Below the pieces are notes generated by a model. That model was not told where the DNA came from, made no database searches, and saw nothing but the letters and a program-made list of their open reading frames with translations. The translations under genes were made by a program, and so were the position numbers. From assembly GCA_963844805.1 (NCBI GenBank), contig CAWJPU010000013.1, positions 1 to 64,000 of the forward strand: a DNA stretch of 64,000 nucleotides, given 5' to 3'. This document shows, piece by piece, positions 7,879 through 16,856 of the stretch. Position 1 is the stretch's first letter. Every line of letters begins with the position of its first letter. The DNA is from JACCZR01 sp963844805 (GTDB lineage: Bacteria > Actinomycetota > Thermoleophilia > Solirubrobacterales > Thermoleophilaceae).

Positions 7879-9013
7879 GCGCGCTCGGCGCGGCGCGTCG
7901 CGGCGAGCACCGCGGCGGCGAGCAGGGCCAGCGCGGCGCAGACCGACCACGCGGCGGTGAAGGAGCCGTGCTCGGCCAGCAGGCCCACCAGCAGGGGGCC
8001 CGCGACCGCCCCCGCGAACAGGCCGGACATCATCACGCCCACCGCCCAGGCGGGCGCGTCGGGGCTCCGCCTGACCACGGCGAGCGTGAGCCCTCCCGGC
8101 CACGACCAGCCGAGCCCGCCCGCGAGCAGCGCGCCGGCGACTATCGCCGGTGCCTCTCCGGCCACCAGCAGCAGGTAGGCGCCGGCGGCCAGGGCCAGCA
8201 TCGTCGCCAGCAGCGCGAGCGGCTCGCGCCCGGTGCGGTCGAACAGGGCACCGAGGCCGATGCGGCTGAGCGTGGCCACCAGGCTCACCCCGCCCAGCAG
8301 CAGGCCCGCCTCGGCCTCGCCGATGTCGCTCCTGACCGCGTAGGTGACCAGGAAGGACACGAACCCCACGCCGGCCGCACTCGCGAGCGCGGCGGCGGCC
8401 GCGATGGCGTGGATCGAGCTCAGACCGCGACGCACGGCCTGCACCGCCTCGGCGGGCGCGGCGCCCCCTCGGGGACCGGAAGCACCGACACCACCGCGAG
8501 AACGGCCGCGGCGACAAACCCCCAGCGCCAGCCGAACGGGATGGCCACCGCCGGCAGCGCAAGCCCGGCCAGGAGCGAGCCGATCGAGGCGCCCGACTGC
8601 TGAATGCCGAAAGCGACACCCTGCCGGCGCTCGTGGACCTCGCGCTTGAGCAGCGCGCTGACCGCCGGGCCGCCCATGCCGTTCGCCACGCCGCCGAGCA
8701 CCAGGAGGGCGACCAGCCCGGGCGCCGACTGCGCCAACAGCGCAACCGACAGCGAGCAGGCCACCACCAGGCCGGCGGCCAGCCTCATCCCGCGGACGCC
8801 GCCGATGCGATCCACCAGGCGCCCGCAGGGCGTCGAGCTCAGCGCGGAGACGACGTAGAAGATCGCAACCGTCACCCCGAGCGTCGCGTCCGCGAAGGCG
8901 AAGTCGCTCCGGATGCGCGGCGCGAGGCTGGCGGTGAGGAAGCCCGGCAGCACCGTGGCGACGATCAGGGCGACCCCCGTGACCTGCGCCCGGGTGCTGC
9001 GGTCACGGTCCAC
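7875..9013 (-). CDS. Major facilitator superfamily transporter (one frameshift)
   Basis: A 12-helix MFS carrier, probably for an aromatic or organic acid given its place in the island. Helices 1-6 read from GTG 9013 (TGVALIVATVLPGFLTASLA; loop GRLVDRIGGVRG between helices 2 and 3). Helices 7-12 read from about 8444 (HAIAAAAALASAAGVGFVSF; LFDRTGREPLALL as the matching 8-9 loop). Adding one base near 8455 joins the halves as 379 residues. It converges with pcaC (4-nt overlap) and is divergent from the ABC importer, sharing the 86-bp regulatory gap that holds a palindrome. Confidence 0.85.
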
Positions 9014-9058
9014 GCTGGTCTTGTGCCCTCCGGAATGTGTTTGAACGCGCCAGCCCCT

Positions 9059-9086
9059 GGATAAGACCAAATTGTCTGACTTATCC
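9059..9086. promoter_or_regulatory. Palindromic operator between MFS and ABC importer genes
   Basis: GGATAAG (9059-9065) and CTTATCC (9080-9086) form a perfect 7-bp inverted repeat around 14 nt. Inside it lie AGAC-N6-GTCT (9064-9077) and TTGTCTGAC (9072-9080), which resembles the TnGTnnnACnA sites of GntR regulators. It lies 46 nt from the MFS start and 14 nt from the importer start, so one bound protein could control both. The FCD-type GntR gene at 13.7 kb is the obvious candidate. Regulator assignment is inference. Confidence 0.5.
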
Positions 9087-9099
9087 GAGGAGGGACGGA

Positions 9100-10088
9100 G
9101 TGAAGACAGTGCGTTGGACCTGGCTAGTCGCCCTGGCGGCGACATTGGCGTGTGCCGTGGCAGTCGCCGCGTGCGGAGGAGACGATGGAGGATCGGCGGT
9201 GGCGGTGGCGGGGGCGGCGAAGGCCCCCAGACGCTGAAGGTCGGGGTGATCCCGATCGCCGACGTGGCGCCTCTCTACCTCGGCCGCAAGAAGGGCTTCT
9301 TCAAGGAGCAGCAGCTGACGATCGACCCCCAGGTGGCCGAGGGCGGGGCCGCGATCACGCCCGCCGTGGTCAGCGGCAACTTCCAGATCGGCTTCTCCAA
9401 CACGATCTCGCTGCTGATCGCCGCCTCCAAGAACCTGCCTGTGACGATCATCAGCCAGGGCGTCCTGGGCGGCAAGGGTGAGAAGCAGGCCTGGGCCGAC
9501 CTGCTCGTGCTCAAGGACGGCCCGGTCAAGGAGCCGAAGGACCTCGAGGGCAAGACGATCGCGGTCAACACCCTCAACAACGTCTGCGAGGTCACGATCA
9601 AGGCCTCGCTGGAGAAGAAGGGCGTGGACGTGTCCAAGCTCAAGTTCTCCGAGGTTCCGTTCCCGGACATGAACGCGGCGCTCGAGGCCAAGCGCGTCGA
9701 CGGCGCCTGCGCGGTCGAGCCGTTCGTGAGCCAGGGCAAGGCCGGAAAGGCGACGGGGATCGACCCCTTCTACGTCAACACGGCGCCGGATCTGACCGTG
9801 GCCACGTACTTCACCTCGAAGCAGTACGCCGAGCAGAACCCCGACGTGATCAGGCGGTTCGTGAAGGCGATGAACAAGTCGCTGGAGTACGCGCAGTCGC
9901 ACCCCGACGAGGTGCGCAAGGTGCTCACCGAGTACACGGAGATCCCGCCTGACGCGGCGCAGAAGATCAAGCTCCCGATCTGGCGGGCGGACCTCAACCA
10001 GCAGACGATCGAGCTGGCATCGCAGCTCAGCAAGAAGTACGGCCTGATTGAGCAGGAGCCCGACCTGAACCAGCTGATCAGCAAGTAG
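9100..10088 (+). CDS. ABC importer substrate-binding lipoprotein, NMT1/SsuA-like (frameshift)
   Basis: Extracytoplasmic binding protein of the NMT1/THI5/SsuA fold (taurine, sulfonate, pyrimidine or aromatic acid importers). GTG 9100 follows a strong GAGGAGGG ribosome site; a signal peptide runs to the lipobox AVAAC, then a Gly-rich linker. The frame breaks in that linker near 9195; adding one base links it to the mature domain (LKVGVIPIADVAPLYLGRKK) and yields 329 residues. Conserved family spots are the GFFKEQQL helix, GNFQIGFSNT, and DGACAVEPFV near residue 215. Neighbours suggest an aromatic acid ligand, which is inference. Confidence 0.88.
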
Positions 10089-10904
10089 TGGCCGCGGCCC
10101 CGACCGCACCGCTGGCGGCCGCGGGGCGGCCGCGGCCGCGCTTGCCCGACCGGGCGCTGCCCTGGGCGAGCGTGGCCGGGGTGCTGCTGCTGTTCGAGCT
10201 GCTGCCGCGCGTCGGGATACTGCCGCGCGACCACTTCCCGCCCGCCTCGGAGACCCTGTCCGAGCTGGGCAGCCAGCTCACGACGGGCGGCTACTGGAGC
10301 GCCGTGCTCGACACGCTCCAGGGCTGGGCGCTGGGCCTGGCGATCGCCGCGGCGCTGGCGATCCCGATCGGAATCCTGATCGGCGTCCGCCCCGCTGCTG
10401 TACCGCGCCACGCGAGCGGTGATCGAGTTCCTGCGCCCGATCCCGTCCGTGGCGCTGATCCCGCTGGCCATCCTGGTCTACGGCACGGGGCTGACCAGCA
10501 AGGTGTTCCTGGCCGCGTTCGCGAGCTTCTGGCAGGTGCTGATGGCCACGCTGTACGGGGTCAAGGACGTGGACCCGGTGGCCACCGACACGGCCCGCTC
10601 CTTCGGGCTCACGCGCTTCCAGCGCCTCTCGCGGGTGACGCTGCCGAGCGCCTTGCCCTACGTGGCGACGGGGCTGCGGATCGCCTCGGCGGTGAGCCTC
10701 ATTCTCACCGTGACCGCCGAGCTGGTGATCGGCGCGCCCGGTCTGGGCCGCTCCATCAACCTCGCCCGCACGGGCGGCAACGAGGAGCTGATGTACGCGC
10801 TGATCATCACCACGGGCGTGCTCGGCCTGCTGCTGAACGCGATCTTCGTGCGCGCCGAGCGGCGCGTCCTGCATTGGCACCCGTCCCAGCGAGGCGGCTC
10901 GTGA
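10088..10904 (+). CDS. ABC importer permease 1 (frameshift)
   Basis: SsuC/TauC-type inner-membrane permease. GTG 10088 overlaps the stop of the binding protein. The N-terminal helices read to IGILIGVRP (about 10388); removing one base in the C-run near 10392 continues into LLYRATRAVIEFLRPIPSVA and the rest, 271 residues in total. The coupling-helix region (EAA motif analogue) is DTARSFGLTRFQRLSRVTLP, close to the family pattern. Five to six membrane helices. Its stop overlaps the GTG of a second, different permease. Confidence 0.87.
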
Positions 10905-11687
10905 CCGCGGCCGGCCGACGGCTCCTGGGCGGTGGCCTCGAGATCGGCGTGCCGATCCTCGTGCTGGCGCTGTGGGCGGTCGCTGTCGGCCGGCAGCCAG
11001 ACCTACTACTTCCCGCCGCTCACCGACATCCTCTCGACCTTCGCCGACACGTGGCTGTTCGAGCGCGTGGGCAGCGACGTCGCTGCCCAGCCTCGGCCGG
11101 ATGGGCCTCGGCTATCTCATCGCCGTCGTCGTGGCGGTCGTCCGTCGGTCTGGCCCTCGGGTTGTCGCCGCGCGCCAAGCGCGCGGCTGCGCCCATCGTC
11201 GAGTTCGCGCGGGCGATCCCGCCGCCCGCGCTCCTGCCCTTCGCGATCCTGGTGATCGGCGTCGGCAACTCGATGAAGGTCTCGATCATCGCCTTCGTCT
11301 GCCTGTGGCCGATCCTGCTGAACACGGTCGACGGCGTGCTGGGCGTGGACCCCACGCTGCGCGAGACCGCGCGCGTGTACGGAGTGTCGCAGCCGCGACC
11401 GCGTGCGCCGGGTGATGCTGCCCGCCGCGGCGCCGCAGATCTTCGCCGGCATGAGGACGAGCCTGTCGCTGGCGCTGATCCTGATGGTGATCAGCGAGAT
11501 GGTGGCCTCCACCAACGGCATCGGCTACTTCGTCCTTCAGAGCCAGCGCTCGTTCGACATCCCCGAGATGTGGTCCGGGATCATCCTGCTGGGAATCCTG
11601 GGCTACGTGCTGAACGGCGCCTTCGTGTTGATCGAACGACGCGCGCTGCGCTGGCACCGCGGCGCCCGCGCGAGTGAGGTGAGCTAG
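10901..11687 (+). CDS. ABC importer permease 2 (four frameshifts)
   Basis: A second SsuC/TauC-type permease, clearly distinct from the first. Reading requires four frame changes, near 10983, 11083, 11145 and 11397; each is repaired by removing one base (a C in every case I checked), giving 783 nt and 260 residues. Segments in order: LGGGLEIGVPILVLALWAV, SQTYYFPPLTDILSTFADTW, a helix with LGRMGLGYLIAVVVAV, FARAIPPPALLPFAILVIG, and a coupling segment ETARVYGVSQ leading to RVRRVMLPAAAPQIF. The protein ends RRALRWHRGARASEVS. It is followed directly by the ATPase gene. Confidence 0.82.
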
Positions 11688-12471
11688 GTGCTGAAGGTCG
11701 ACCACCTCGGCAAGACCTACGGAGAGGGCGACGACGCGGTCGAGGCCATCGGCGACCTGAGCTTCGAGGTCGCCGAGAAGGAGTTCGTGTGCATCGTCGG
11801 GCCGTCCGGGTGTGGCAAGACCACGCTGCTGAAGTGCATGTCCGGCCTGCTGGCGACCCTCGCGCGGCGAGGTGGTGCTGAACGGCCAGGCCGTGCACGG
11901 CCCGCCCGAGCAGATGGCGCTGGTCTTCCAGGAGTACAGCCGCTCGCTGTTCCCGTGGATGAGCGTCGAGGAGAACGTGGCGTTCCCGCTGCGCAACCGC
12001 GACGTCTCGGGCGACGAGGCCGACCGCCTGGTGGCCGACGCGATCGAGTCGGTCGGGCTGTCGGAGGCGACCGGGCGCTACCCGTGGGAGCTGTCGGGCG
12101 GAATGCAGCAGCGCGTGGCGATCGCCCGCGCGCTGGCCTACCAGCCCGAGATCCTGCTGATGGACGAGCCGTTCGCCTCGGTGGACGCCCAGACGCGCGC
12201 CGACCTGGAGGACCTGATCCTCGAGGTGAGGCAGCAGTACGGCGTGACGATCGTGTTCGTGACCCACGACATCGACGAGTCCGTCTACCTGGGCGACCGC
12301 ATCGTGGTGCTCACGCCCTCGCCCACGGAGGTGCAGGAGGTGCTGGACGTGGACCTGCCCCGCCCGCGCGACCAGGTCGAGACCAAGGAGCTGCCGGAGT
12401 TCGCGCACCTGCGCGCGCACGTCTACCGCTCGATCAAGCGCAAGCAGCCCGCCGGGGCCGAGGCCGGCTGA
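11688..12471 (+). CDS. ABC importer ATPase, SsuB/TauB-like (frameshift)
   Basis: Nucleotide-binding subunit driving the importer. Walker A is GPSGCGKTT (about residue 41), Q-loop LVFQEYSRSLFPW, signature ELSGGMQQRVAIARAL, Walker B EILLMDEPFAS, and the switch His in VTHDIDE. The frame breaks near 11860; removing one base in an ACCC run joins SGLLAT to RGEVVLNGQ and gives 260 residues. The GTG start directly abuts the permease 2 stop, completing a binding protein-permease-permease-ATPase operon that continues into the CoA ligase gene. Confidence 0.9.
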
Positions 12472-12474
12472 CCG

Positions 12475-13699
12475 TTGGCCCTCGCCGCGCCTGATCGAGG
12501 AGGTGCGCGAGCGCAACCCGTTCCAGCGCGCGCGCCTCGACGGGCTGGGCCCGGACCCGGCGCTCGAGGAGCTTCCCACGCTGACCAAGGACGAGCTGGT
12601 GCGCGACCAGGCCGAGCACCCGCCGTTCGGCACCAACCTGACCTACCCGCTCGAGCAGTACGTCCAGATCCACCAGACCAGCGGCTCGACGGGGCCGCCG
12701 CTGCGCGTGCTCGACACCGCGGCCGACTCGCGCTGGTGGCAGGCGCATGTTCGCCCACACGCTCTCGGTCGCCGGCGTGCGACCGCGGCGACCGGGTCGC
12801 GCTCGCGTTCTCCTTCGGGCCCCACGTGCAGTTCTGGGCCGCCCGCGACGGGCTGCAGGAGCTCGGCGCCACCGCGCTGCCGCTGGGCGGGATGGCCTCG
12901 GTGCAGCGCCTCTCGACGATGGCCGAGCTGCAGGCCACGGCGGTGATGTGCACGCCCACCTACGCGCTGCGCCTGCTGGAGGTGGCGCTCGAGCAGCGGC
13001 TGGACCAGGCGCTGGAGCCGGTCCGCCAGGTGATCTGCACCGGCGAGCCGGGCGCCTCGCTGCCCGCCGTGCGCTCGCGGATCGAGGAGGGCTTCGGCGC
13101 CGCCTGCATCGACCACGCCGGGCTGACCGAGGTCGGGCCCTGGGGCTACCCGTGCCCCGAGGGCGGCGGCACTGCACGTCTACGACGACGAGTTCGTCTG
13201 CGAGATCCTCGATCCCGACCTGCGCCCCGACGGCGCCGGGGGAGTGCGGCGAGCTCGTGCTCACCCCGCTGCGGCCGCACCGGCTTCCCGGTGCTGCGCT
13301 ACCGCACCGGCGACGTGGTGGCCAACAGCGAGGAGCGCTGCCCCGCCGGCCACGACCACCGCTGGCTGCCCGGCGGGATCGTGGGCCGGACCGACGACAT
13401 GGTCGTCATCCGCGGCATGAACGTGTTCCCGTCGGTGATCGAGGAGGCCGTCCGCGGGGTAAGCGGCTCGGGCGAGTTCCGGATCACCTTCTACTCCGAG
13501 CAGGGCGGCATGGACGAGATCAAGCTCGAGGTCGAGCTGGACGACGGCGCCGACGCGCGGCGGCTCCAGGACGTGATGCGCCAGCGGCTGGGGCTGCGCG
13601 TGCGCGTGGTGCCCGTCCGACCCGGGCCTGCTGCCGCGCCCGGAGGGCAAGGCGCGCCGGGTCGTCGACGAGCGGGCCCAGAGATGGCCGGCGGCGTGA
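12475..13699 (+). CDS. PaaK-like phenylacetate-CoA ligase family protein (about seven frameshifts)
   Basis: Adenylate-forming CoA ligase of the PaaK family, which activates aryl acids such as phenylacetate to CoA thioesters. Key parts: LTKDELVRDQ, the ATP-binding YVQIHQTSGSTGPP, a DHAGLTEVGPWG motif, YRTGDVV, and a C-terminal lid with GRTDDMVVIRGMNVFPS. The frame changes near 12481, 12743, 12787, 13173, 13231, 13273 and 13619. All seven are repaired by deleting one base, leaving 406 codons from TTG 12475 to TGA 13699. Near-perfect conservation between breaks argues for sequencing error. The substrate may be the aromatic acid imported by the ABC system or beta-ketoadipate itself; neither is shown by sequence. 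Confidence 0.85.
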
Positions 13700-14442
13700 G
13701 CGCCGGCGCGGGGCGGCGCAGCGGATCGCCGCTTCGCCGCGGCGACCACCGCGGGGCCAGCGAGGACGTGGCCGCCCGCATCCAGCACCACATCGAGGCC
13801 GAGGGCCTGGAGCCCGGCGACTTCCTGGGCCGCGAGGGCGACCTCAGCGAGGAGCTCGGCGTCAGCCGGCCCACGCTGCGCGAGGGCCTCAAGCTGCTGG
13901 CCAGCCGCAACCTGATCCGGGCCACGAAGGGGCCGGGCGGCGGCATCTTCGTCGCCCACACCGCCGAGCAGGGCATGAGCCGCAGCCTCAGCGACGCCAT
14001 CGCGATGATGCTCGAGACCGGCTCCGCCTCGCTGGAGGAGCTGCTCGACGCGCGGCTGGTGCTGGAGGTGCCGCTGGCCGGCCGCGCCGCCCACCGCGCC
14101 GACGCCGAGTCGGTGGAGCGGCTGCGCGCCGCGGTGCGCCGCGGCGAGGACGCCGACGGCGAGCCGGAGGCGCTGGCGGCCGCCGACGCCGAGGTGCACC
14201 GCACGGTCGCCGCCGCGGCGGGCAACCGGATGCTCGAGGCGCTGACCGGGTGGATCTTCGAGGTGCTGCAGCCCTCGCTGTCCGAGCGGCTGGACGGCGC
14301 GATCGTGCACTCGGCGGTGGTGGAGCAGCACGAGGCGCTGCTCGCGGCGGTGGAGAAGGGCGATCCTCCGCGCGCCGAGCGGGCGATGAAGGACCACCTC
14401 CTGTACCTGCGCGACGTCCTGCGGATGGTGGACTCCCGCTGA
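13684..14442 (+). CDS. GntR family (FadR/FCD) transcriptional regulator
   Basis: One-component repressor. A winged-helix domain (SEDVAARIQHHIEAEGLEPG, then LSEELGVSRPTLREGLKLL as recognition region and the GPGGGIFV wing) is followed by an all-helical FCD ligand domain. The likely metal and ligand residues are the Asp and His of ADAEVH, the His in VEQHEALL and the His in KDHLLYL. ATG 13684 or GTG 13696 (GTGA overlap with the ligase stop) may start it. Its position in the catabolic operon suggests it senses a pathway acid or CoA ester and may bind the palindrome at 9059-9086. Confidence 0.92.
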   Translation: MAGGVSAGAGRRSGSPLRRGDHRGASEDVAARIQHHIEAEGLEPGDFLGREGDLSEELGVSRPTLREGLKLLASRNLIRATKGPGGGIFVAHTAEQGMSRSLSDAIAMMLETGSASLEELLDARLVLEVPLAGRAAHRADAESVERLRAAVRRGEDADGEPEALAAADAEVHRTVAAAAGNRMLEALTGWIFEVLQPSLSERLDGAIVHSAVVEQHEALLAAVEKGDPPRAERAMKDHLLYLRDVLRMVDSR

Positions 14443-15625
14443 TGGCCGGCGAGGTGTACGTGGTGGACGCCGTGCGCACCAAGACGGGGCGCTACGGCGG
14501 CGCGTTGGCCGGCGTGCGGCCCGACGACCTGGCGGCGCGCACCGTGGGCGCTCTGGCCGAGCGCAGCCCGGGCCTGGACCCCGCTCAGCATCGACGACGT
14601 GGTGTTCGGCAACGCCAACGGCGCGGGCGAGGAGAACCGCGACGTCGCCCGCATGGCCGTGCTGCTGGCCGGGCTGCCCGTCGAGGTGCCGGGCGCCACC
14701 GTCAACCGGCTGTGCGGCTCCGGGATGGAGGCGGCGATCGCCGCGAACCGCGCCATCGCGGTGGGCGACGCCTCGATCTGCATCGCCGGCGGCGTCGAGT
14801 CGATGAGCCGCGCGCCGTGGGTGGTGCAGAAGCCCGAGAAGGGGTTCCAGCGCACCGACCAGCCGATGGTCTCGACCACGCTCGGGCTGGCGGCTGGTCA
14901 ACCCCGAGATGCCCGAGGAGTGGACGGTGTCGCTGGGCGAGGGCGCCGAGCTGCTCGCGCGCGAGTACGACATCAGCCGCGAGGCCCAGGACGAGTTCGC
15001 GGTCGAGAGCCACCGCCGCGCCGCGGCGGCGTGGGAGCGCGGCGCCTACGACGACGAGGTCGTCGAGCTCGAGGGCGTCGAGCTCGAGCGCGACGAGCCG
15101 ATCCGGCCCGACACCTCCGTCGAGAAGCTGGCCGAGCTCAAGCCGGCCTTCCGCGACGACGGCACGGTCACCGCCGGCAACGCCTCGCCGCTGAACGACG
15201 GCGCGGCCGCGCTGCTGCTCGCCGACGAGGCCGGTGTCGAGGCGATCGGGCGGGACCCGCTGGCGCGGATCGTCTCGCGCGGGCTGCACGCCGTGGACCC
15301 GCCGCACTACGGGATCGCGCCCGTGGAGGCGGCCAACCAGGCCCTGCAGCGGGCGGGCATCGGCTGGGGCGACATCGAGGTGGCCGAGCTCAACGAGGCG
15401 TTCGCAGCCCAGGCCCTGGCGTGCGTGTCGGCCTGGGGCGAGGTGGACCTCGAGCGGCTGAACGTCAACGGCGGCGCGGTGGCACTCGGCCACCCGATCG
15501 GATGCTCGGGCGCCCGCATCCTGGCCACGCTGTGCTGGGAGCTGAAGCGCCGCGGTGGCTTCGGCGTCGGCGCGCTCTGCATCGGCGTCGGCCAGGGGAT
15601 GGCGATGGTCGTGGAGGCCGCGTAG
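14442..15625 (+). CDS. pcaF: Thiolase, probable beta-ketoadipyl-CoA thiolase (two frameshifts)
   Basis: Thiolase-family acyltransferase. In this operon it most likely splits beta-ketoadipyl-CoA into succinyl-CoA and acetyl-CoA; an acetoacetyl-CoA thiolase is the alternative. The acyl-accepting Cys is in VNRLCGSGMEA near residue 85. The His of GGAVALGHPIGCSGAR and its Cys, with NEAFAAQAL, complete the active site. The frame changes near 14583 and 14892; removing one base at each gives 393 residues, the normal length. The ATG overlaps the GntR stop and the stop overlaps the GTG of pcaH. The specificity call rests on context. Confidence 0.85.
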
Positions 15626-16311
15626 TGGGCTACCGGCGCGAGAACGCCGACCCCCCGTACCTCCACGAGGACTACGTGGCCACGCGCACGCGCGCGCCCA
15701 AGGAGCCGCTGGTGGTGATCCCGCAGACCATGTCCGAGCTGACGGGGCCGGTGTACGGCGACGGGCGGATCGGGGAGCTCGACCACGACCTGACCCGCCA
15801 GCACGAGGGCGAGCCGCAGGGCGAGCGGATCATCCTGCACGGCCGCGTGCTCGACGGCGACGGCCGTCCGGTTCCCGACAGCCTGATCGAGGTGTGGCAG
15901 GCCAACTCGGCCGGCCGCTACCGCCACGACGTGGACCGCCACCCCGCGCCGCTCGACCCCAACTTCAGCGGAGCGGGGCGCTGCATGACCGACTCGGTGG
16001 GCCGCTACCGCTTCGTCACGATCAAGCCCGGCGCCTACCCGTGGCGCAACCACGACAACGCCTGGCGCGCGGCGCACGTCCACCTGTCGCTGTTCGGCCC
16101 CGCGTTCGCCACCCGCCTGGTGACCCAGATGTACTTCCCCGGCGACCCGCTGTTCTTCCAGGACCCGATCTTCAACTCGGTGCGCGAGCCGCGCGACCGC
16201 GAGCGGATGATCTCGGCGTTCGACCTCGACGAGACCGTGCCCGAGTGGGCGCTGGCCTACCGGTTCGACATCGTGCTGCGCGGCCCGGAGGCCACCCCGC
16301 CCGATGCCTGA
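15625..16311 (+). CDS. pcaH: Protocatechuate 3,4-dioxygenase beta subunit
   Basis: Catalytic subunit of the non-heme Fe(III) intradiol dioxygenase opening protocatechuate to 3-carboxymuconate. The four iron ligands are recognisable: Tyr in SAGRYRHDVD, Tyr in KPGAYPWRN, and both His in AAHVHLSLFG; the intervening Arg/Gly region GRCMTDSVGRYRF is also typical. At 228 residues it is a normal beta subunit. The start GTG overlaps the thiolase stop (TAGTG), and it overlaps pcaG by 8 nt, so the two subunits are coupled and made together. Confidence 0.95.
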   Translation: MGYRRENADPPYLHEDYVATRTRAPKEPLVVIPQTMSELTGPVYGDGRIGELDHDLTRQHEGEPQGERIILHGRVLDGDGRPVPDSLIEVWQANSAGRYRHDVDRHPAPLDPNFSGAGRCMTDSVGRYRFVTIKPGAYPWRNHDNAWRAAHVHLSLFGPAFATRLVTQMYFPGDPLFFQDPIFNSVREPRDRERMISAFDLDETVPEWALAYRFDIVLRGPEATPPDA

Positions 16312-16753
16312 GCTGCCCACCCCGTCCCAGACCGTCGGGCCCTTCTTCAACATCGGGATGCCCGGCGAGCCGGCCGGCGACGGGCCGCTGCGCATCACCG
16401 GCACCGTGTGCGACGGCGAGGGCGAGCCGGTGCCGGACGCGCTGATCGAGACCTGGCAGGCCGACTCGGGCAGCTTCCACCGGGTCGAGACGAACGCGGA
16501 GGGCCGGTACGAGCTGGCGACCGCCGAGCCGGGCGCGCTCGACGGCCAGCCGCCCCACATCCTGGTGGCGGTGTTCGCCCGCGGCCTGCTCAAGCACCTG
16601 GTGACGCGGATCTACTTCCCCGGCGACCCCCTCCCTGACGAGGTGCCGCCCGCCCGCCGCGACACGCTGGTCGCCCGCCCCGGAAGCGGAGGCGGCTGGA
16701 CCTTCGACATCCGCCTCCAGGGCGAGGGCGAGACGGTCTTCTTCGACGTCTGA
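16304..16753 (+). CDS. pcaG: Protocatechuate 3,4-dioxygenase alpha subunit (short)
   Basis: Structural partner of PcaH. The start TPSQTVGPFFNIGMPG, the LIETWQADS motif and KHLVTRIYFPGDP are clear alpha-subunit features, and it lacks the iron-ligand residues as expected. It is only 149 residues, some 30-50 shorter than typical alpha subunits: the segment between LIETWQADSGSF and NAEGRYELATAEPG, where a Pro/Asp-rich loop normally lies, is nearly absent. The frame is open throughout, so a natural deletion rather than a frameshift is likely. It is the last gene of the plus-strand operon, before a hairpin terminator. Confidence 0.92.
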   Translation: MPELPTPSQTVGPFFNIGMPGEPAGDGPLRITGTVCDGEGEPVPDALIETWQADSGSFHRVETNAEGRYELATAEPGALDGQPPHILVAVFARGLLKHLVTRIYFPGDPLPDEVPPARRDTLVARPGSGGGWTFDIRLQGEGETVFFDV

Positions 16754-16781
16754 GCGGGCGAACCGCGCACACCCTCCGAGA

Positions 16782-16809
16782 AATTCGTCAGCGCCGAGAC
16801 GAATTCTTT
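16782..16809. terminator. Bidirectional hairpin terminator
   Basis: AATTCGTC (16782-16789) pairs perfectly with GACGAATT (16798-16805) around an 8-nt loop and is followed by CTTT on the plus strand. It lies in the 103-bp gap between pcaG and the convergent aldehyde dehydrogenase. Low-GC hairpins are rare in this sequence, and on the minus strand the hairpin is also followed by TTT-containing sequence. Confidence 0.55.
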
Positions 16810-16856
16810 CGACGGGTACGCGTCAATGCGCGCACCGCGGCCGGTATCGGCGGCCG

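Noticed and set aside
5851..8745. A 964-residue minus-strand frame
   Set aside because: It is Arg/Ser/Ala-rich antisense of pobA, pcaB and pcaC. High GC leaves few stop codons in that frame.
12747..15194. An 815-residue plus-strand frame covering CoA ligase, GntR and thiolase
   Set aside because: Real protein appears in it only in short pieces between frameshifts of the ligase and thiolase; the GntR section is in the wrong frame.
10088..15625. Programmed frameshifting as an explanation for the many breaks
   Set aside because: No slippery heptamers or common following structures are visible at the breaks, and the sites differ between genes.
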